Shown here in pieces: positions 13,701-25,160 of a DNA stretch of 64,000 bases (positions within the stretch are counted from its first letter, which is position 1; every line of letters begins with the position of its first letter). The translations under genes and the position numbers were made by a program. The notes beneath the pieces are model-generated. The model saw only the letters and a list, made by a program, of their open reading frames with translations. It ran no database searches and was not told where the DNA came from. Source of the stretch: Undaria pinnatifida (lineage: Eukaryota > Sar > Phaeophyceae > Laminariales > Alariaceae); assembly GCA_012845835.1 (NCBI GenBank), contig JABAKD010000017.1, positions 3,501,367 through 3,565,366 on the forward strand. Direction: 5' to 3'.

Positions 13701-16700
13701 CACTGCGCGAAACATAGGCCCTTTTTCTTTTGAAAAAAACATCAAAAGACCGGCAGAAAGCATCAAAACGAAATATCTTTCAAACTGGTAGGTCGAAGCC
13801 TGGCACGGACGGGTGGAACAGCCCGGGGACCCCTGGTTGAGCCAGGAAGAGAGCTTTCACATGTACATGGGCTTCTTCGCGGGGGTCCATACGACGCAAG
13901 CTTGCTGCGCCCATTGAGGGCCTTCCATAATTAATTGGCCTACACGGTTCTTCTCCTTCCATGGTACACCATCGCAGCCTTTTTAGTCGCCACGAACAGG
14001 AACGCGACCATGCTTGACGCGTCGCAACGAGGACACACGCCCGCGTACTACTTGAATCAACCGCAGTGCAGACGCCGTAAAACGTGTAGCGCACTCAAAC
14101 ACAAATCACTATTGATAACACCATGGTATGGCACAAGGGGCGCGCCTAAACTGTTCCCTGAGAGTGGTAGCTTGAGGATGGCCAAGGCTACAAGGGTGAG
14201 GGTCACCCCTTTTTTAACGACCGGGTTTGAGCCACTAACATTGATAGTCGCTCATGTGACTCTGTATCTCGCTGACAAACGATTTTTAAGGATACTTATT
14301 TATTTGGTGCTCAAGAGGTAGCTAACCTGTCCTTCGCGGTTTCATATAGTCAAAAAACAAAAAAAGCACGAAAAGTTAACACACCGCCGAGGAACGCAGG
14401 GGGGGGGTCGGGGGGCTCGGGCGAGGAACCCCTTAGTCACACTGCCAAGAAAAGACGCGCAAAAAAAAAACGGACCGCCTCCCGTTGTGTGCGGTGAACA
14501 CAAAAAATATTGATTAAAAAAAAAAGACCGTTCGAAACCGAGGGGACGCTGAACAATCCCACGGCCTAGGTATAACACAACTCGACAACGAAAATATTTC
14601 GCTACTTACAAGAATCGCTTTTTTCTTCCGACTATACCGGGATAAGATTAAGATACCCCGACAAAAAACGTTTTCGAAAATTCGAAAACGGTTTTGAACC
14701 CAAAAGCTGTGCTACCCCCCGCCCATTGTAGCACAGCGCCTCTACTAAACCGAGAAGTTGCGAAGATCCACCAGCGAGGGAGACATACAAAACGCCTCCA
14801 ACTCCAATCAATCAGGGGGGGGGGGAATAAATATCTTCGCCCGCGAGGAAGGGTACACGCACCACAGTGGTTGTCATCAGCTTTCGCCCGGAGGTATTCA
14901 CGGATGCTGCCGATCTGCCGGTGTTTCCGGAGGAAGTCCCGGTAGCGCTCACGGGCTCCGCGGCACTGTACACAAAAGCAGGAAAGGGCGCTCAGGTTTA
15001 GGTGGTAGTGTCTATCCACTGCTTGATGGCGACACACACACATATATATATATAAGTACATATATGATGCATGATACGTTCGTGGTCCCCTGATTTTTTT
15101 GAGAGGCCCCTCAAGCGCGTGACGAACACTTCTTCTGCCTCACGCAAAGGGCAGAGAGCATGATGCATACTTGACGTGCAGACCCGAGAAACGAATCCCA
15201 TAGCCCAGGTAGAATGTACGAGGAATATTGGTGTAAACACATGGACGATATTGAGGCGATGTTTGACGCATGCTACGATAGAGGTATACCGGTTTTTGGC
15301 GAAAAAACGTTTTTCGAATGACTGGGCTCCTTATTGAATCCAAAATCGTCGGAAAAAAGAAAAATAATAGACCATTTTGTTTTTGGCATGTTTCTCGTTG
15401 TGTACTTAGGCCATGTTTTTTTTTGCATCCGGTATGGTAGTCGTTTTTATTTTTTCTCCGAAAAGGTGGTTTTTGGGAGAGGTGTCTTAAGCTCCCAAAT
15501 TCTGGAACCACAGAAAACAAAATGGTGCACCTCTTTTATCGTAGCAAGCGTCGTTCAGTGACTTCCCTTTGGTAAGGAATCACGTTCAGTCGCAAACACT
15601 CCCACCAAGAGGTGATTGTATGTGTCAACGGCGTAGCACGTCGTACGTATACGTTTTCGAACGAGGCACCAGTTTGACGATAAGCAGCTCTCGCAACAAC
15701 GCGCATGCATTCGGGTAAAAACTTGGACGTTTCACTGCCACGAAGTGCGGCTTGCAGCGCTACTTGTGCGCATTCAAGTATTTGGAAAGTGGGCGTTGCG
15801 GTCCCCCTACAGCCTTCTTCGCGTGTTGGAGGCCGGGGGTTGTCACACGAAAAACTTGTAGTTTCGAAACGCTGCCTCAACCTCCTTGAAAACCCTGCGA
15901 CCCCTCCTCCAAGAACTTTGGCACTCGAGCGAACGTTTTCGGCTAAAACTTCACTCCTTAAAACCATCGCTCTGCTCTGCTTCTCACTGTTTTGTCCAAA
16001 CTGAACGTGATTTCACTGCTAAAGAAGCTGTAGAGGTACACGGTTTCTTACCCCCCACCACATCCAGCCTTCAATGCCGGTGAAGACGTTAACGGCAACA
16101 CAACCGGCCAGTCATGCCAGTACGGGTAGGGAGGGGGGTACCAAAGCTTCCCAGAGTAACTCAGCCGACGAACCCCTTGCCTCACCAATACGCTTATTTT
16201 CGGACCAGAGCATGGTACCCGCAACACTCAACTACACAAAAATTATAACGTCGTCAAAAACACGATTGTGAGGAGAACGTTACTCGCGGCTCTAAGAAAA
16301 ATCCATTTGGGCCACAGCCACGGTTTGTAAGAAAAAAACGGCAGTCGTGCGTGACCCGCCAGTGAAACAAAATAATGGATTGGCCAGATGTTGATTGGCC
16401 AGGTAGGCACATACCGCTCAATTCCAAAAAAACAGAAAAGCGGTATCATCGTGGCAACGTCGTTAAGCAGTACCTGGTCGAGGAACGCCGTCACAGCCTT
16501 GAAGTGCTCGGACCCTTAGGGCTAGCCCCCTCTACGACGAGAAGCCAAAAACGGATTGACAGGAACAGGATAAGATAAGCAAAACGCTCTTGTGTAATAC
16601 ACGCAAGAAAAAGGTGATGAACTTTTTTCCCTCTTTGGAGTACGGAGCGGTGCTGCGTCTAGGAACGCGTGGTCAACTGCCAAAGTGCCGACGAAACCAA

Positions 16701-19700
16701 CAAAACGTATACGTCACTCCCCCACCCAACCAATACTAGCACGGAACGAACCTGGAGCCGATGGCGCCTGGGAAAACGGCGTCCTCGGGAATAAGCGCTT
16801 CGGCAGACTCCTCGAACTCGATCAGGGTCTGATATTTGGGGGGAAAACACGATAAACCATTTCGGAGAGGGTCGGCAAAGTGACGCGGCTATTCACACCA
16901 AGCACAGTTTACACACAAGTACAGTTTGCATTGAGAAAAAGGTTGGTGCGACTGTTGTCTGGGCTACCACCGGCCCTTGTAGTAGACCTGATCCCAGACC
17001 TGACCGCGATCCGTCTTGGGGTTATGACAAGTGAGTGTCTGGACCGGGATAGGACCGGGTTATCGTGCCACATATATATAGAGAGATAGAACAAATTTGT
17101 CGTGTTCGTTTGAATCTAAACACGGGAAATAATCGATCTGACCAAGTGAAATACATTACTAAAAGTCGACTTCCGGAAACAGAAAAGGGTTTGCGGCCTA
17201 GCTGCATCATTTTTGCTGCGCTGCATCAATCAGTTTCAACAAACGAAACACCGATAGTTGGCGACAGTTGAAGGAATGCCCGTGCTACCTACTCGGCGGG
17301 TGATTTTTCAGTCTACTGGACAGTTGCGCATTGCTTGTCGTAGGCGTGATTGCGTATATATAGTCTACCGCGGAGATGGTTGATTAGAGACCTGTACCCA
17401 GGGTGCTGGTGGTGGAGCCTCCTTCGGACACTGCCGTTGGTCCCCACTACGTGTCCCTCTCGGGGTGTTCTTCATGGTGCATGCACTACGGTGATATCAC
17501 AATTCTTATATCTGGTAATCTGCCTCGTGCGTGGCTCATGGCGGCGCTTCGCGCTATACTCCCCTCCTCGTGAGGCAGTCAACTTCGTTCATAGACTAGT
17601 CTATTCCAACAGCTCAGTTTTTTTCGATTTATGTTGAAAAATGTAGCTCATAACTATGTGCTTAGATCTCGAGCTGTATCAGCGCCGTACGGAGAAAAGG
17701 AAACTCCGAATAGCGAACCCTCGAAAGCCTCAGGACCACTAGTAGTGTGGCTGCCCATTTTATTTTGTGTTTTCTTTATTTAAATGGTTGCTTTTAGTCT
17801 CCAGCTCAACCCGTTAGAGTTGTGGCCGTCATCGACCTCCGGGATAGGCCGTGTCACCGGCGTCCTTCCTTCTCCCCCCCGGTGCATGCCTCCACTTCTG
17901 TCGCTACTCAACTCTGAGTATGCTTTGTTGAACAACAATATTTTGGGCTGTTTGGGGGATCCGTTGGACAGATTCGTCTGTTTGGCACGCACCATAATTT
18001 CAAACGCACTTACCTGCTGCTGCTGTGAAGATAAAACAGTGAGGATTACACGAAGGAACGTGTAACCCATCGCGTAAACGGACGACAGATCTCTCGGCAT
18101 GATTACCGGAGTAATGGACAACATGATGATTAGGCGTCACTACGGTCAAGAACATAATCAACATGCGTGAAAGGAGGATTACAAGAATATTTCGAATACG
18201 TTGCTGACAACCATCTTTGTAGCTGACCTAGAAAGGAGAAAAGGTCGGCGTCAACAACACCAACCAGGTACAGACACACCGATCTCGGCCTGGACCCCGA
18301 CCCGGTCACACTTTGAAGACTGCAACTTCTAAATGAGAACACGTTCCGTAGTACCTAGACACCAGGGGCTCACCTCCACCAGGCACGTGTATGTGCCCGG
18401 CCCTTCGCACGGAACGGTCTTGACCAAGTTGGTTGTTCCGTCAATGTTCCTCTTCGTAACTTTCAGGAGAAACGTCTGGACAAGGCAGTTGTCGTCACCG
18501 ATGATGCGAAAGAAGAGCAATCGCCCACGTATTTCAAGCGAGGGAGGGTCATGTACATGATATATCGTTGTCGTCGATAGCTTTCGCTTTGTTCGAGTGA
18601 ATGTCGATATCGGGCGACGTTCAGACACGTGCAGCAGGACTAGTCGTAGTTAGGATCCAACGCCTACTACTCCAAACGGGGCACCACTGTAAGGTTAAAC
18701 TATCTCCGGTCGAAGTAGCGTTCCAAGCAACAATGAACTACCCAATGTCATTGGATGTTTATGCACTATCGCCCGTTGCCTACCTAGCCCATCGTGGGAG
18801 TTTTCATCGGATTGCACGTTCGAAGTTTGTCACAATTCGTTTCTGGGCCGGATATAATATAATATGGAAGACGGACATCCTCAAACATGAGCAGGGCCAA
18901 CTCTAAGGACCATCATAAAAATTGGGGCGCGCACTTCGTTTTTAGCACGCGTCGCAGGCGTTCGGCACAGTTCTTGTAAACATGTACGCGCGCACATGAT
19001 GTATTTCGCGTCCGATCGTCTCAGCACACCTGCCGAATATACTACTCGCTGTGTGTTCTAGCTCGCTATTTCCGAGACAGGTTCACTGACGTGCAATATA
19101 ATTTATGCTAACGATTAGGTCTTACTTCCGCGCGGATTTACGACACGACCGGCATGAACACAGTGAATTGTTTAATTACTCCTGGTAGGAAAACACTGCA
19201 TCTCACGTTTATACTGTGTCCAATCTGAGCCGTTATTGGTAGGCTTTCTGGCGAAAAAAATTCTTAGCTTCCTCTCTTCTTCCCACTACCTCCCTCCTAG
19301 TTTGGCTTGGTCTGTTTTTTTGTCTTTTTTTCCGCACTTTTTCTGCTTTCCAGCTTCTTCTGGACAAGCCGTGGTCACAGGTGTCGTCCCTTCTCCCTCC
19401 GGTTCTTGCCTTCAGTTTTTATCGCGCATACATTGGGTTCAGCAATCCCACTGCTCGACGATTTTTCATATCGAGTGTTGCCAACTCACGCTCTTCTTGC
19501 GCTTTCCGCAAGTCAAGTTGTGCACAAGAAAACCTCCAACGAATTTATACGAGTATGCACTCGGGGGGACTCAAAACTCACGAAACTGGCTTATATCAGG
19601 CTTGAGGATATCCTGATACGCCACCGGGGCGACCGGCTCCTGTATATACCTCAATAGATCGACGTCTTCTTCATGGTTGAATCAGAGGAGACCTATGCCG

Positions 19701-22700
19701 CCAGCGGCCAAACCAGCCTTACGTAAGGAGCCATGGTCACGTAACATTGAGTGTGATGGCCTATCGGGGCTGAGGATTGATGAGCACACACGAAAACTCA
19801 ATATTATTGCAGTTTGGCACATCAATTTTGAGTGCGATTGCCTCCCTAATCGCGTAACAAACATTCACCTCAACGCTGCACACTTCGCCCCACGACATGC
19901 TGACCGTCCACGGGACAGCCTCGTCTTCGGCTTGCGCTGGGTCAACCACGACGCCCGCCCAGACCTTGGTTGAGTAGCAGGACACGAAAACATTTCGAGG
20001 GGAATGGGAACCAAATTAGGAGACGAACACGTGGTGACACAATGGGCGACGCCCCGTACGTAGTAGCCAACACTTGGCCTGCATGCCTGGATGCGCACGT
20101 GGCTTTCGTTATTGTCGGTAGGTGTTGAAGTTGTGCTTCTTCTGTAATGACCTAGACGGCGTAAAGAAACCACTGGAGTACCTGGGTGAACATGAAACGA
20201 TAAAATATCCGGGGCAGAATGGCTCGGTACCCTATTGATTGATCTACACGCGTTTTCCTGGCTGGAAAGGCATACTACTACACTAGGACTTTTTTCTCTT
20301 CGATTAGGAGCAGGGACAATGTCTGGAAACAACTGCCGAGAGTACTCTCATCAACTTCTTATTATGGCGTTTTGTTTTTTTTAATTGTTCTGGTGAGTCC
20401 TCCCACGGTAGGTAGACCCCCCCCCCAACTTTTCAACGGATTTCACCGGTTTTGAACCCATCTCCCAGCCATATCTTCTGAAAGGCGGTGCCTCTCCCCC
20501 ACTCCGACGTCACCATTCTCGATATTCTCTTTCGCAAAATCGAAGATATACATACATGTAGCTTTTTTTCCCCATAGCATCCCTCCTCTTCAACGGATTC
20601 CACCGGTTTTGAACCCATCTCCCAGCCATATCTTCTGAGAGGCGGTGCCCCTCCCCACTCCGACGTCACCGGTCCTCGATATTCCCCTCTCGCAAAATCG
20701 AAGATATGCATACATGTAGATTTTTTTTTTCCATAGCATCCCTCCTCGTGTCGAGCAGCCGCGAAACGTTCGACGTTAAAAAAAATCGCTGGTTTTGCGG
20801 GAGGGCGGGCGCTATCGCAGAATCAGTCTGGTGCGCCATGTCTCCTTCTCGCCGTGCTACGCCGATTGTTTTTTTTTTGTTTTTTTTTCACTTTAACGCC
20901 TGAATTATGCTCAGAAAAAAATAATGGACGCGCCTTCGACCAAAGTGGGCGCAATGTAAATCTATTTTTTGCTTTGTTAGCACCTAGGACGAGGAAGTGT
21001 TCATCGAGTTTGCATTTTCATTGCTCCAAAAATGTATATACATATATTATGAAAATAAGAATACACTCCAGCTATGAGATCGAAGATTTCGTCGAAACTC
21101 ATGTTTGGTATATACGATTGGGTCGCACAATAGACCCCCTCCTCGAGTGAGAGACGGGTATATCTCAGGATTCAATCGATGCAACCTCTCTCTCTCTCTG
21201 CCGTCCGTGGCACGTGAGTCATCCCGCGGTGGCAAGAGTGTTGGACGTTTTGGGCGAAACGTTTCTTGGATGGTTGAGCTTCTCGCGTGTAGGACCGTCG
21301 GTTAGATAGAGCATGATACGTTTACGAGTACATCTTATTTATTTTAGATTGTCTCGTAGACGTGTTGCTGGAGTTGTGCGCGCAAAACGAATGAATGTGC
21401 TCGGAGTCATGCTCCGGGTGAGATATTGAGTTCCTCGTCGTGGGATCTCCGAAAAATCTGACATAGATGTTGCACCTCTACACACCGTGAGATGACTCGC
21501 GTGTCTTGTGTTTGTTTTCAAGGAACACGCGCCACGTTTACTTGGGGGGCACTTTCCGGGCAGATCGTTTTCGCCCCAAACGGAGCCACGAAACTGACAA
21601 ACTACCCAATAACGCCATTCATTGCAATAAATACCGTTTTGCGCGGTGTGCTACGATACCAGGTATATTTTTTTGTGCCGAATGGATTCTGACCGTGGGG
21701 CTACTCAAACCCGATATCTATCATTAGTCTATCGACGCAGGACCCACAAAAATCCAGGAGTACGTGGATCCCGACCCGTGAGAGTCCTCAGTTCATTTGC
21801 CACTGCCCAAATCGTTATCTCGCGCTCTGAAAAATAAATGCTGCTACGGTATGATATGGAGGTGCACCACTTTGTTTCTTGACACTCCTCCTCGCTAGAA
21901 GAGGTGTGTACACCCTTCTTAACCCAGTATAACCGATTCGGGGAGAAACGAAAGGCCTTCCCGATGAAAAATCCCATAGCCTAGGTGTGCAACGCCATTT
22001 TCTTGCCGAAATCATGGAACATTCTCGCCGTCGATTTTGCGGGCTGATATTTCCCGCCGACATCATGGAACATTCCGTCGATTTTGTCGGGTAAGGTTTC
22101 CCGCCGAAATCATGGAACATTCCGTCGATTTTGTGGGGTAAGGTTTCTCGCCATTTAAAAACGATATTTTTTCTTAACCAAAAGGAGTACCACTAAATGT
22201 TATCGGAGAACATATCACATACAGCTTGTTTGTGCAAATATGAGTTTCGACACAACCTTTGATCTCACAGCTGCAGTGTGTTTTGTTTTTGTTTTCTTAA
22301 ATAATAATGTACCTCGCTGTCGTAGCATGTGCGTGTGTCTACTAACTAGACAGCTGACTTAAGAGCCCTCCCACGGCAGGGGGGGTCGCATCATCAGTCC
22401 CTGGGCTCCTCGCACGAGGAACTCAATATCTCACCCGAAAAGTGACGTGGAAGGCATTCGTTCGCACTACTACCCGACCAAGCCTCTATGCCTTTGTCCG
22501 AAAATATAACGTGTACGTACTCGTCGTGAATTAACTTCATTGACCGGCAGTTTCTTACATAAGGAACTCGATCGCCCAGGGACTTTTTGGCGCAAAAACT
22601 GCAATCCTAAACTATCTTTCGCCCCGAACAACGTGTTACGTGCATGCTTCAAACCGTACATGGCGGCCCGTGCCGTCCGAAAATATGTCCCCCGGGGTAT

Positions 22701-24114
22701 AAACGTAGGACGTCTTTTCTGCGATGATGTTGTCGTTGTCGAGGATCAGGAAGGACAAGGCGCCCGCGTCCTCCGCATTCTCCAAGGACTCACATAGCAG
22801 CTCGCCGAGTTCGACCGAGCCCACGACTGCCGTCGTCATGATTTGTAAGTTCGGACAGCGGTAACGGAAGCGAGGGAAGGAGCTTGCGGGGTTCAAAACG
22901 TGCAATCGGATGACCACGATCCGTGGTCTAGGTGCGCGATGAGATTGAAAGAGCCAAAAACAGGACGTTGACATTCCGACGACTTTATTAACACAGTATT
23001 AACAGGTTATGGAGCCCCGGGCCAGTTCGGAAAACACCTTAGCCATAAAAATGCCCGCCTCTGTAACGTCGGGCAGAACACATAACAAAATAACCTAGGC
23101 ATTGAAACGAGAATGGACGAAAGCCGAAATCGTACTTGCTTGGAAGGCGTGGTGCGGCAGGGGTTAAGCGTAGCACAATTTTCCCGAACTACTTCCGACG
23201 GGCGGGGCAACAGCTCCACCCACAACCCTTGGAATCTCGATCGTGATAGGTTTCTTGATATGCATATACATGTGGGACATGGCATGGTTCATCGGACTTC
23301 AAGCTTCGCGTTTTCTCCCAAGCCAGTGTTCGTGTGATAGAAAATCTCAAGAGAAGAGTGCCATGAGAAACATGTTCGAGCCTTTGCCGTAACACTGCGT
23401 CCTTGGTGCGATTAAGTTCGGTCCCGCTGTCACGTGCGTGACGGGTTCTGTTCAGCAATTTCCACACGACAGCTTTGCACAAGCGAAGGAAAAATGCAGA
23501 AGAAATATTGGACCCCACGCACGTACACCATAAGGCAGAACAAAAATCCGCGTCATCCCTGGCCACCTTTCAAAACCGAAAGAAATCCACGGGTACACTA
23601 GGGTGGCCAATCGCCAGCGAGCGTGTATGCGCACTTCATGAGGGGTGCTTCCCGGTACACGATCATACACGGGTACGCAAGGTGGCACAGATCAGTACCG
23701 AGAAACGTGGCGTACACATAAGGCACCTGTCTTTCAACAAGTATGTTGCTGGATGGTGTTGAGTGCACGTCCAACACATAGAATACGTTTATGGCACTGA
23801 TGTGAACACATTGATGATCTGCCACGCCACCACGCAAGTCCTGTTCACAGTGGTTCCTACTTGTGTCTGCCCCCCGTTTAACATGCCGCCGAGCGGCGTG
23901 GCTTACCGGTGACCTGATCATCAGCTTCGAGGAGCTCCACGAGATCGTCCTCAATCGTGCTTGCATCGCCCGAGCCTGAGAATCGGCTGGAAATGTCGGA
24001 GCTGAATCTCACCAAAGGACCGAGTCCCACTCGTGGGACGTCTTGCAGCAGCCTTTGACATGACACTCCCCTACCGAGCGCAGCCGCTAGCGCGAGCGCA
24101 GCCGTTGTCTTCAT
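1529..24114 (-). CDS. Gene B: paralogous metalloprotease-WSC gene, 3' end outside window
   Basis: Second copy of the family, same strand and direction as gene A. Thirteen exons with matching phases give 834 residues: signal peptide (GVSCQ cleavage region), propeptide to about 251, catalytic domain 252-457 with HEWGHNLGCYH (His379, Glu380, His383, His389; next residues NRD) and Met-turn TIMGYS, a linker of about 255 residues containing seven 24-residue repeats, one full WSC domain and the first block of a second. The next expected exon (the 19-codon WSC core) is not found in bases 1-1528, so the gene should continue past the left edge; loss of the 3' end cannot be excluded. Introns are 0.5-3.7 kb, about three times those of gene A, and hold most of the transposon copies in this half. 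The intron splitting A exons 6 and 7 is absent. No frame break was seen, so the copy looks functional. Confidence 0.87.
2914..2970 (-). CDS. Gene B exon 12: middle third of WSC 1
   Basis: 19 codons KCALFCEGFVYFGTEFADE, 57 bases, phase 0, donor GTGAGG. Counterpart of A exon 13. Confidence 0.92.
3280..3486 (+). mobile_element. MITE family M1, right-end fragment in gene B intron 11
   Basis: Ends in ATATCTCTATCGTAGCACGC then GTC with the usual GGTATACCTTAA before it. The left part is not recognisable. Confidence 0.65.
3637..3822. repeat. Tandem duplication, two units of about 94 bp
   Basis: GGGATGGTGC(C/A)ATACAGC through TTTAC(C/T)GCACTAAGCTGGG appears twice in a row. It lies in gene B intron 11, about 160 bp past exon 11. 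Confidence 0.85.
3984..4838 (-). CDS. Gene B exon 11: repeat-expanded Pro/Thr linker and first third of WSC 1
   Basis: 285 codons in phase 0. Starts VAVSNYRGD (VSISNFRGQ in gene A), then a long linker of Pro, Thr, Val, Ala and Asp, and ends with SLGCFGDAQGNRVLSGVF and EMTTE, the opening WSC block. The matching exon in gene A has 76 codons; nearly all the extra length is linker. Such linkers are usually extended and O-glycosylated in secreted wall proteins (inference). Confidence 0.92.
4281..4784 (-). repeat. Seven in-frame 72-bp repeats in gene B linker
   Basis: Seven consecutive 24-residue units of the pattern PTPAPSDM(V/A)TLDPVAVV then TATPVDV. The copies differ at only a few bases, so the array is young or homogenised. 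Two decayed units follow. Unit 4 differs at its end (ATPTPVAL). The opposite strand is also open through the array, a by-product of the repeat. Confidence 0.95.
5335..5473 (-). CDS. Gene B exon 10: Met-turn and end of catalytic domain
   Basis: SYRTIMGYSCAFFTPRVNYF then SNPDVSTLDRVTGTDTENNAR and IRDNM. Met-turn TIMGYS and YFSNPDV are kept. Two codons longer than in gene A. It lies 3.7 kb after the zinc-site exon, the longest intron in the window. Confidence 0.92.
5844..6089 (+). mobile_element. MITE family M2, full copy in gene B intron 9 (reverse orientation)
   Basis: AGTCGTTCTACGGTAGCCCC at the left and GGGGCTATCGTGGAATCAGT at the right. The inner part is the reverse complement of the 41-294 copy (GTGTCGAGCAGCCATG near the right end). 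Confidence 0.85.
6735..6980 (+). repeat. Tandem duplication of an M2 end with a TATATATCACGTG spacer
   Basis: Two copies, period about 123 bp, of TATATATCACGTGAAATACA, then CGACTGCTTCTACGATACC, a C tract and CATGGCTGCTCGACACGAG. A broken M2 element duplicated together with its flank. Confidence 0.75.
7029..7298 (+). mobile_element. MITE family M1, copy in gene B intron 9 (reverse orientation)
   Basis: Starts CAACGATAGAGGTATAC and ends TTCGTAGCACGCGTC. The inner part reads as the reverse complement of the 945-1261 copy (CAAAATCGTCGG, then TAGGCCATGGGAT, then TCCG). Confidence 0.75.
8515..8890. repeat. Degenerate tandem repeat, about 100-bp unit, 3-4 copies
   Basis: The motif AACG(C/T)AACGTTT(C/T)GCT(G/A)ATT, then GTGGGTTAAGTTGGCCC and an A-rich stretch, recurs near 8640, 8738 and 8841. 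In gene B intron 9. Confidence 0.8.
9201..9374 (-). CDS. Gene B exon 9: zinc-binding active site
   Basis: Acceptor CCTACCTACCAG, peptide GYLFISQPAYGYSIAKATC then HTHEWGHNLGCYHNRD, a full zinc site with catalytic Glu. 174 bases, the same as A exon 10, with one inserted residue before the site and one lost after it. Phase 2 both sides. Confidence 0.93.
9592..9690 (+). mobile_element. MITE family M1, end fragment in gene B intron 8/exon 9 neighbourhood
   Basis: CACGCGTGCTACGATAGAGG followed by GGTATACC, TTTTTTTGGCGAA and TGACGGGGCTCCTT: one end of the element in reverse orientation. It sits about 220 bp upstream of the zinc-site exon. Confidence 0.65.
10548..10690 (-). CDS. Gene B exon 8: catalytic domain, central part
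   Basis: LPFIEVETDSRITLPFLRVN through KADLVQMISGKMTFCGLG, phase 2 at GTGAGC. One codon shorter than A exon 9; the DLVQ(L/M)I and FCG motifs are shared. Confidence 0.9.
12220..12381 (-). CDS. Gene B exon 7: start of catalytic domain
   Basis: 54 codons IDVMLLYSEEAKLLLGNVSN through TTIVESLVWTNNAFVNSEV to YIGE, donor GTGCGG. Same length as A exon 8. A long C tract sits just upstream of the acceptor on the coding strand, as in gene A. Confidence 0.91.
12985..13160 (+). mobile_element. MITE family M1, right-half fragment in gene B intron 6
   Basis: Contains CCCATGGCCTAGG, GATTTTGGGCTAAGGAGCCC and the terminal TGTCGTAGAACGCGTC. A second decayed right end follows at about 13430-13537 (GGCTAAGG, then ATCGTGGCACGC). 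Confidence 0.6.
14863..14965 (-). CDS. Gene B exon 6: end of propeptide, equals A exons 6 and 7
   Basis: Acceptor TTGTGTACAG, peptide SAAEPVSATGTSSGNTGRSA continuing to GRKLMTTTV, donor GTGCGT, phase 2 to phase 0. It covers the place of two exons in gene A. It lacks the RRR triplet; GRK is the only basic cluster near the end. The 3' border could shift by a codon, as GTG is repeated there. Confidence 0.68.
15265..15552 (+). mobile_element. MITE family M1, full copy in gene B intron 5 (reverse orientation)
   Basis: 288 bp with GACGCATGCTACGATAGAGG at the left and TTTATCGTAGCAAGCGTC at the right, both termini recognisable. Inner sequence runs opposite to the 945-1261 copy. Confidence 0.82.
16752..16828 (-). 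CDS. Gene B exon 5: propeptide
   Basis: TLIEFEESAEALIPEDAVF then PGAIGS plus two bases; donor GTTCGT is weaker than most in this gene but gives the phase 2 needed for the next exon. Five codons longer than A exon 5. Confidence 0.78.
18374..18475 (-). CDS. Gene B exon 4: propeptide
   Basis: 34 codons TFLLKVTKRNIDGTTNLV through YTCLVE, donor GTGAGC, phase 0. Strongly conserved with gene A (only a one-residue gap). Confidence 0.91.
19313..19644 (-). mobile_element. Second copy of the SINE, in gene B intron 3
   Basis: On the minus strand it runs TACAGGAGCCGGTCGCC, TGGCGTATCAGG (A box kept), a damaged B box (GAGTTTTGAGTCC), then the body (CCACGGCTTGTCCAGAAG) and an A-rich tail with G and C interruptions. 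Older than the 31 kb copy. No clear target duplication. Confidence 0.8.
19869..19964 (-). CDS. Gene B exon 3: propeptide
   Basis: 32 codons beginning VWAGVVVDPAQAEDEAV, ending VCSVE at GTGAAT. Same length and phase as A exon 3. It is preceded by a 2.7 kb intron that contains simple tandem repeats. Confidence 0.9.
20410..20838 (+). mobile_element. MITE family M2 copy with internal 157-bp tandem duplication
   Basis: A C tract on the left and GCGCTATCGCAGAATCAGTC on the right mark the element. Inside, two copies of a 157-bp unit (starting at 20432 and 20589, TTCAACGGATT) carry the GGTTTTGAACCCATCTCCC and TCCGACGTCACC motifs of M2. Lies in gene B intron 2. Confidence 0.75.
21995..22152. repeat. 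Tandem repeat, about 50-bp unit, three copies
   Basis: GCCGAAATCATGGAACATTC, CGTCGATTTTG and GG(T/C)TGA/TAAGGTTTCCC repeat three times. In gene B intron 2. Confidence 0.85.
22660..22826 (-). CDS. Gene B exon 2: propeptide
   Basis: Acceptor ACGACGGCAG, peptide VVGSVELGELLCESLENAED through FSDGTGRH, donor GTACGG. Enters in phase 1, leaves in phase 0, one codon longer than its A counterpart. Confidence 0.87.
23907..24114 (-). CDS. Gene B exon 1: signal peptide and start of propeptide
   Basis: ATG followed by KTTAALALAAALGRGVSCQ, a secretory signal, then an acidic stretch ending EADDQVTG at donor GTAAGC. 208 bases, phase 1, as in gene A. Confidence 0.9.
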
Positions 24115-24564
24115 CTCCGCGTCGCCCCCTCAAGGCAATGCAAGTTCTGCGTGTAGGTATACAGGTAGCATCATTGCGCAAGAAGGACGATAACTCAAAA
24201 CACGCTCTATCGAGTCAGGTGAGTTTGGAGTTATTGTAGACGCTGTGTAGGTAGGTGGAAATAAGGGAAACTTTTTAGCATAGCGCGCGTGAGCCGTGTC
24301 GTCAGGTACCAAGCGTGTCACTCAATATAAACAATTTGGAGCAAAGGGAGGAACATCAGTCTGACAGAAGAGTCGACGTGCGCCATGTAATACGCAAGCG
24401 AGGCCCAATCATGTCCATTCAGACGTACAAATATCCGGATTGATAACAGATTTGTTCCGGTCCAATGTCGCACATACATTTGGACTGACCAGGAGCTCTA
24501 ATCACAGGGATATAGAAAAATATCAACCTAAGCTCGACATCGGTCCCCATAGGAAACGACCAAA

Positions 24565-24848
24565 GACGCGTGCTATAATATAGAAGTGCACCGCTTTTTT
24601 TCTGAGGTTACCCTAAATCTAGGAGCCGAAGACCTCTCCCGAAAACAAATGTGGAGAAAAAGCTAAAAAATGCTACCGGATGAAATATTCCATAGTATAG
24701 CCTAGGTACTCCACGAGAGTCATGCAAAAAAATGGCCCATTATTTTTTTTTTTCCCGACGTTTTTGGGTTATTAAGGAAGACCCGTCATTCAGAAACCGT
24801 TTCAGTCGAAAAAAGGTATACCTTAATACCTGTATCGTAGCACGCGTT
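24565..24848 (+). mobile_element. MITE family M1, full copy upstream of gene B
   Basis: Opens GACGCGTGCTATAATATAG and closes CTGTATCGTAGCACGCG. It lies about 450 bp upstream of the gene B start codon, so it could touch the promoter region. Same orientation as the 945-1261 copy. Confidence 0.82.
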
Positions 24849-25160
24849 CCTAAGAGTAGCTTGCTGCTGCTGCTGCTGCTGTTGTAGAGGTAGAAGATTG
24901 CACGTCGCTCGTACACACAGACAGGAGGAACAGTGCCGAAATCTGAACGAATTTGTATTGCCCCTGCCCTCGAACATATATATACGAAACATACCAAAAG
25001 AAGGAACATGTCAGAAATATGTTTCTGCTCGCATTCCTGTGTTGTCTGCCGTTGGTGTTCTTTTGTCATCGGTGATGGTTGTGGATATCGTCAAACGTGT
25101 GCGCGTGCTGGTTCACTGGTTCTGGCCGCGCGGTCGAAACTGCCCGTTGGCCCTCTGACT

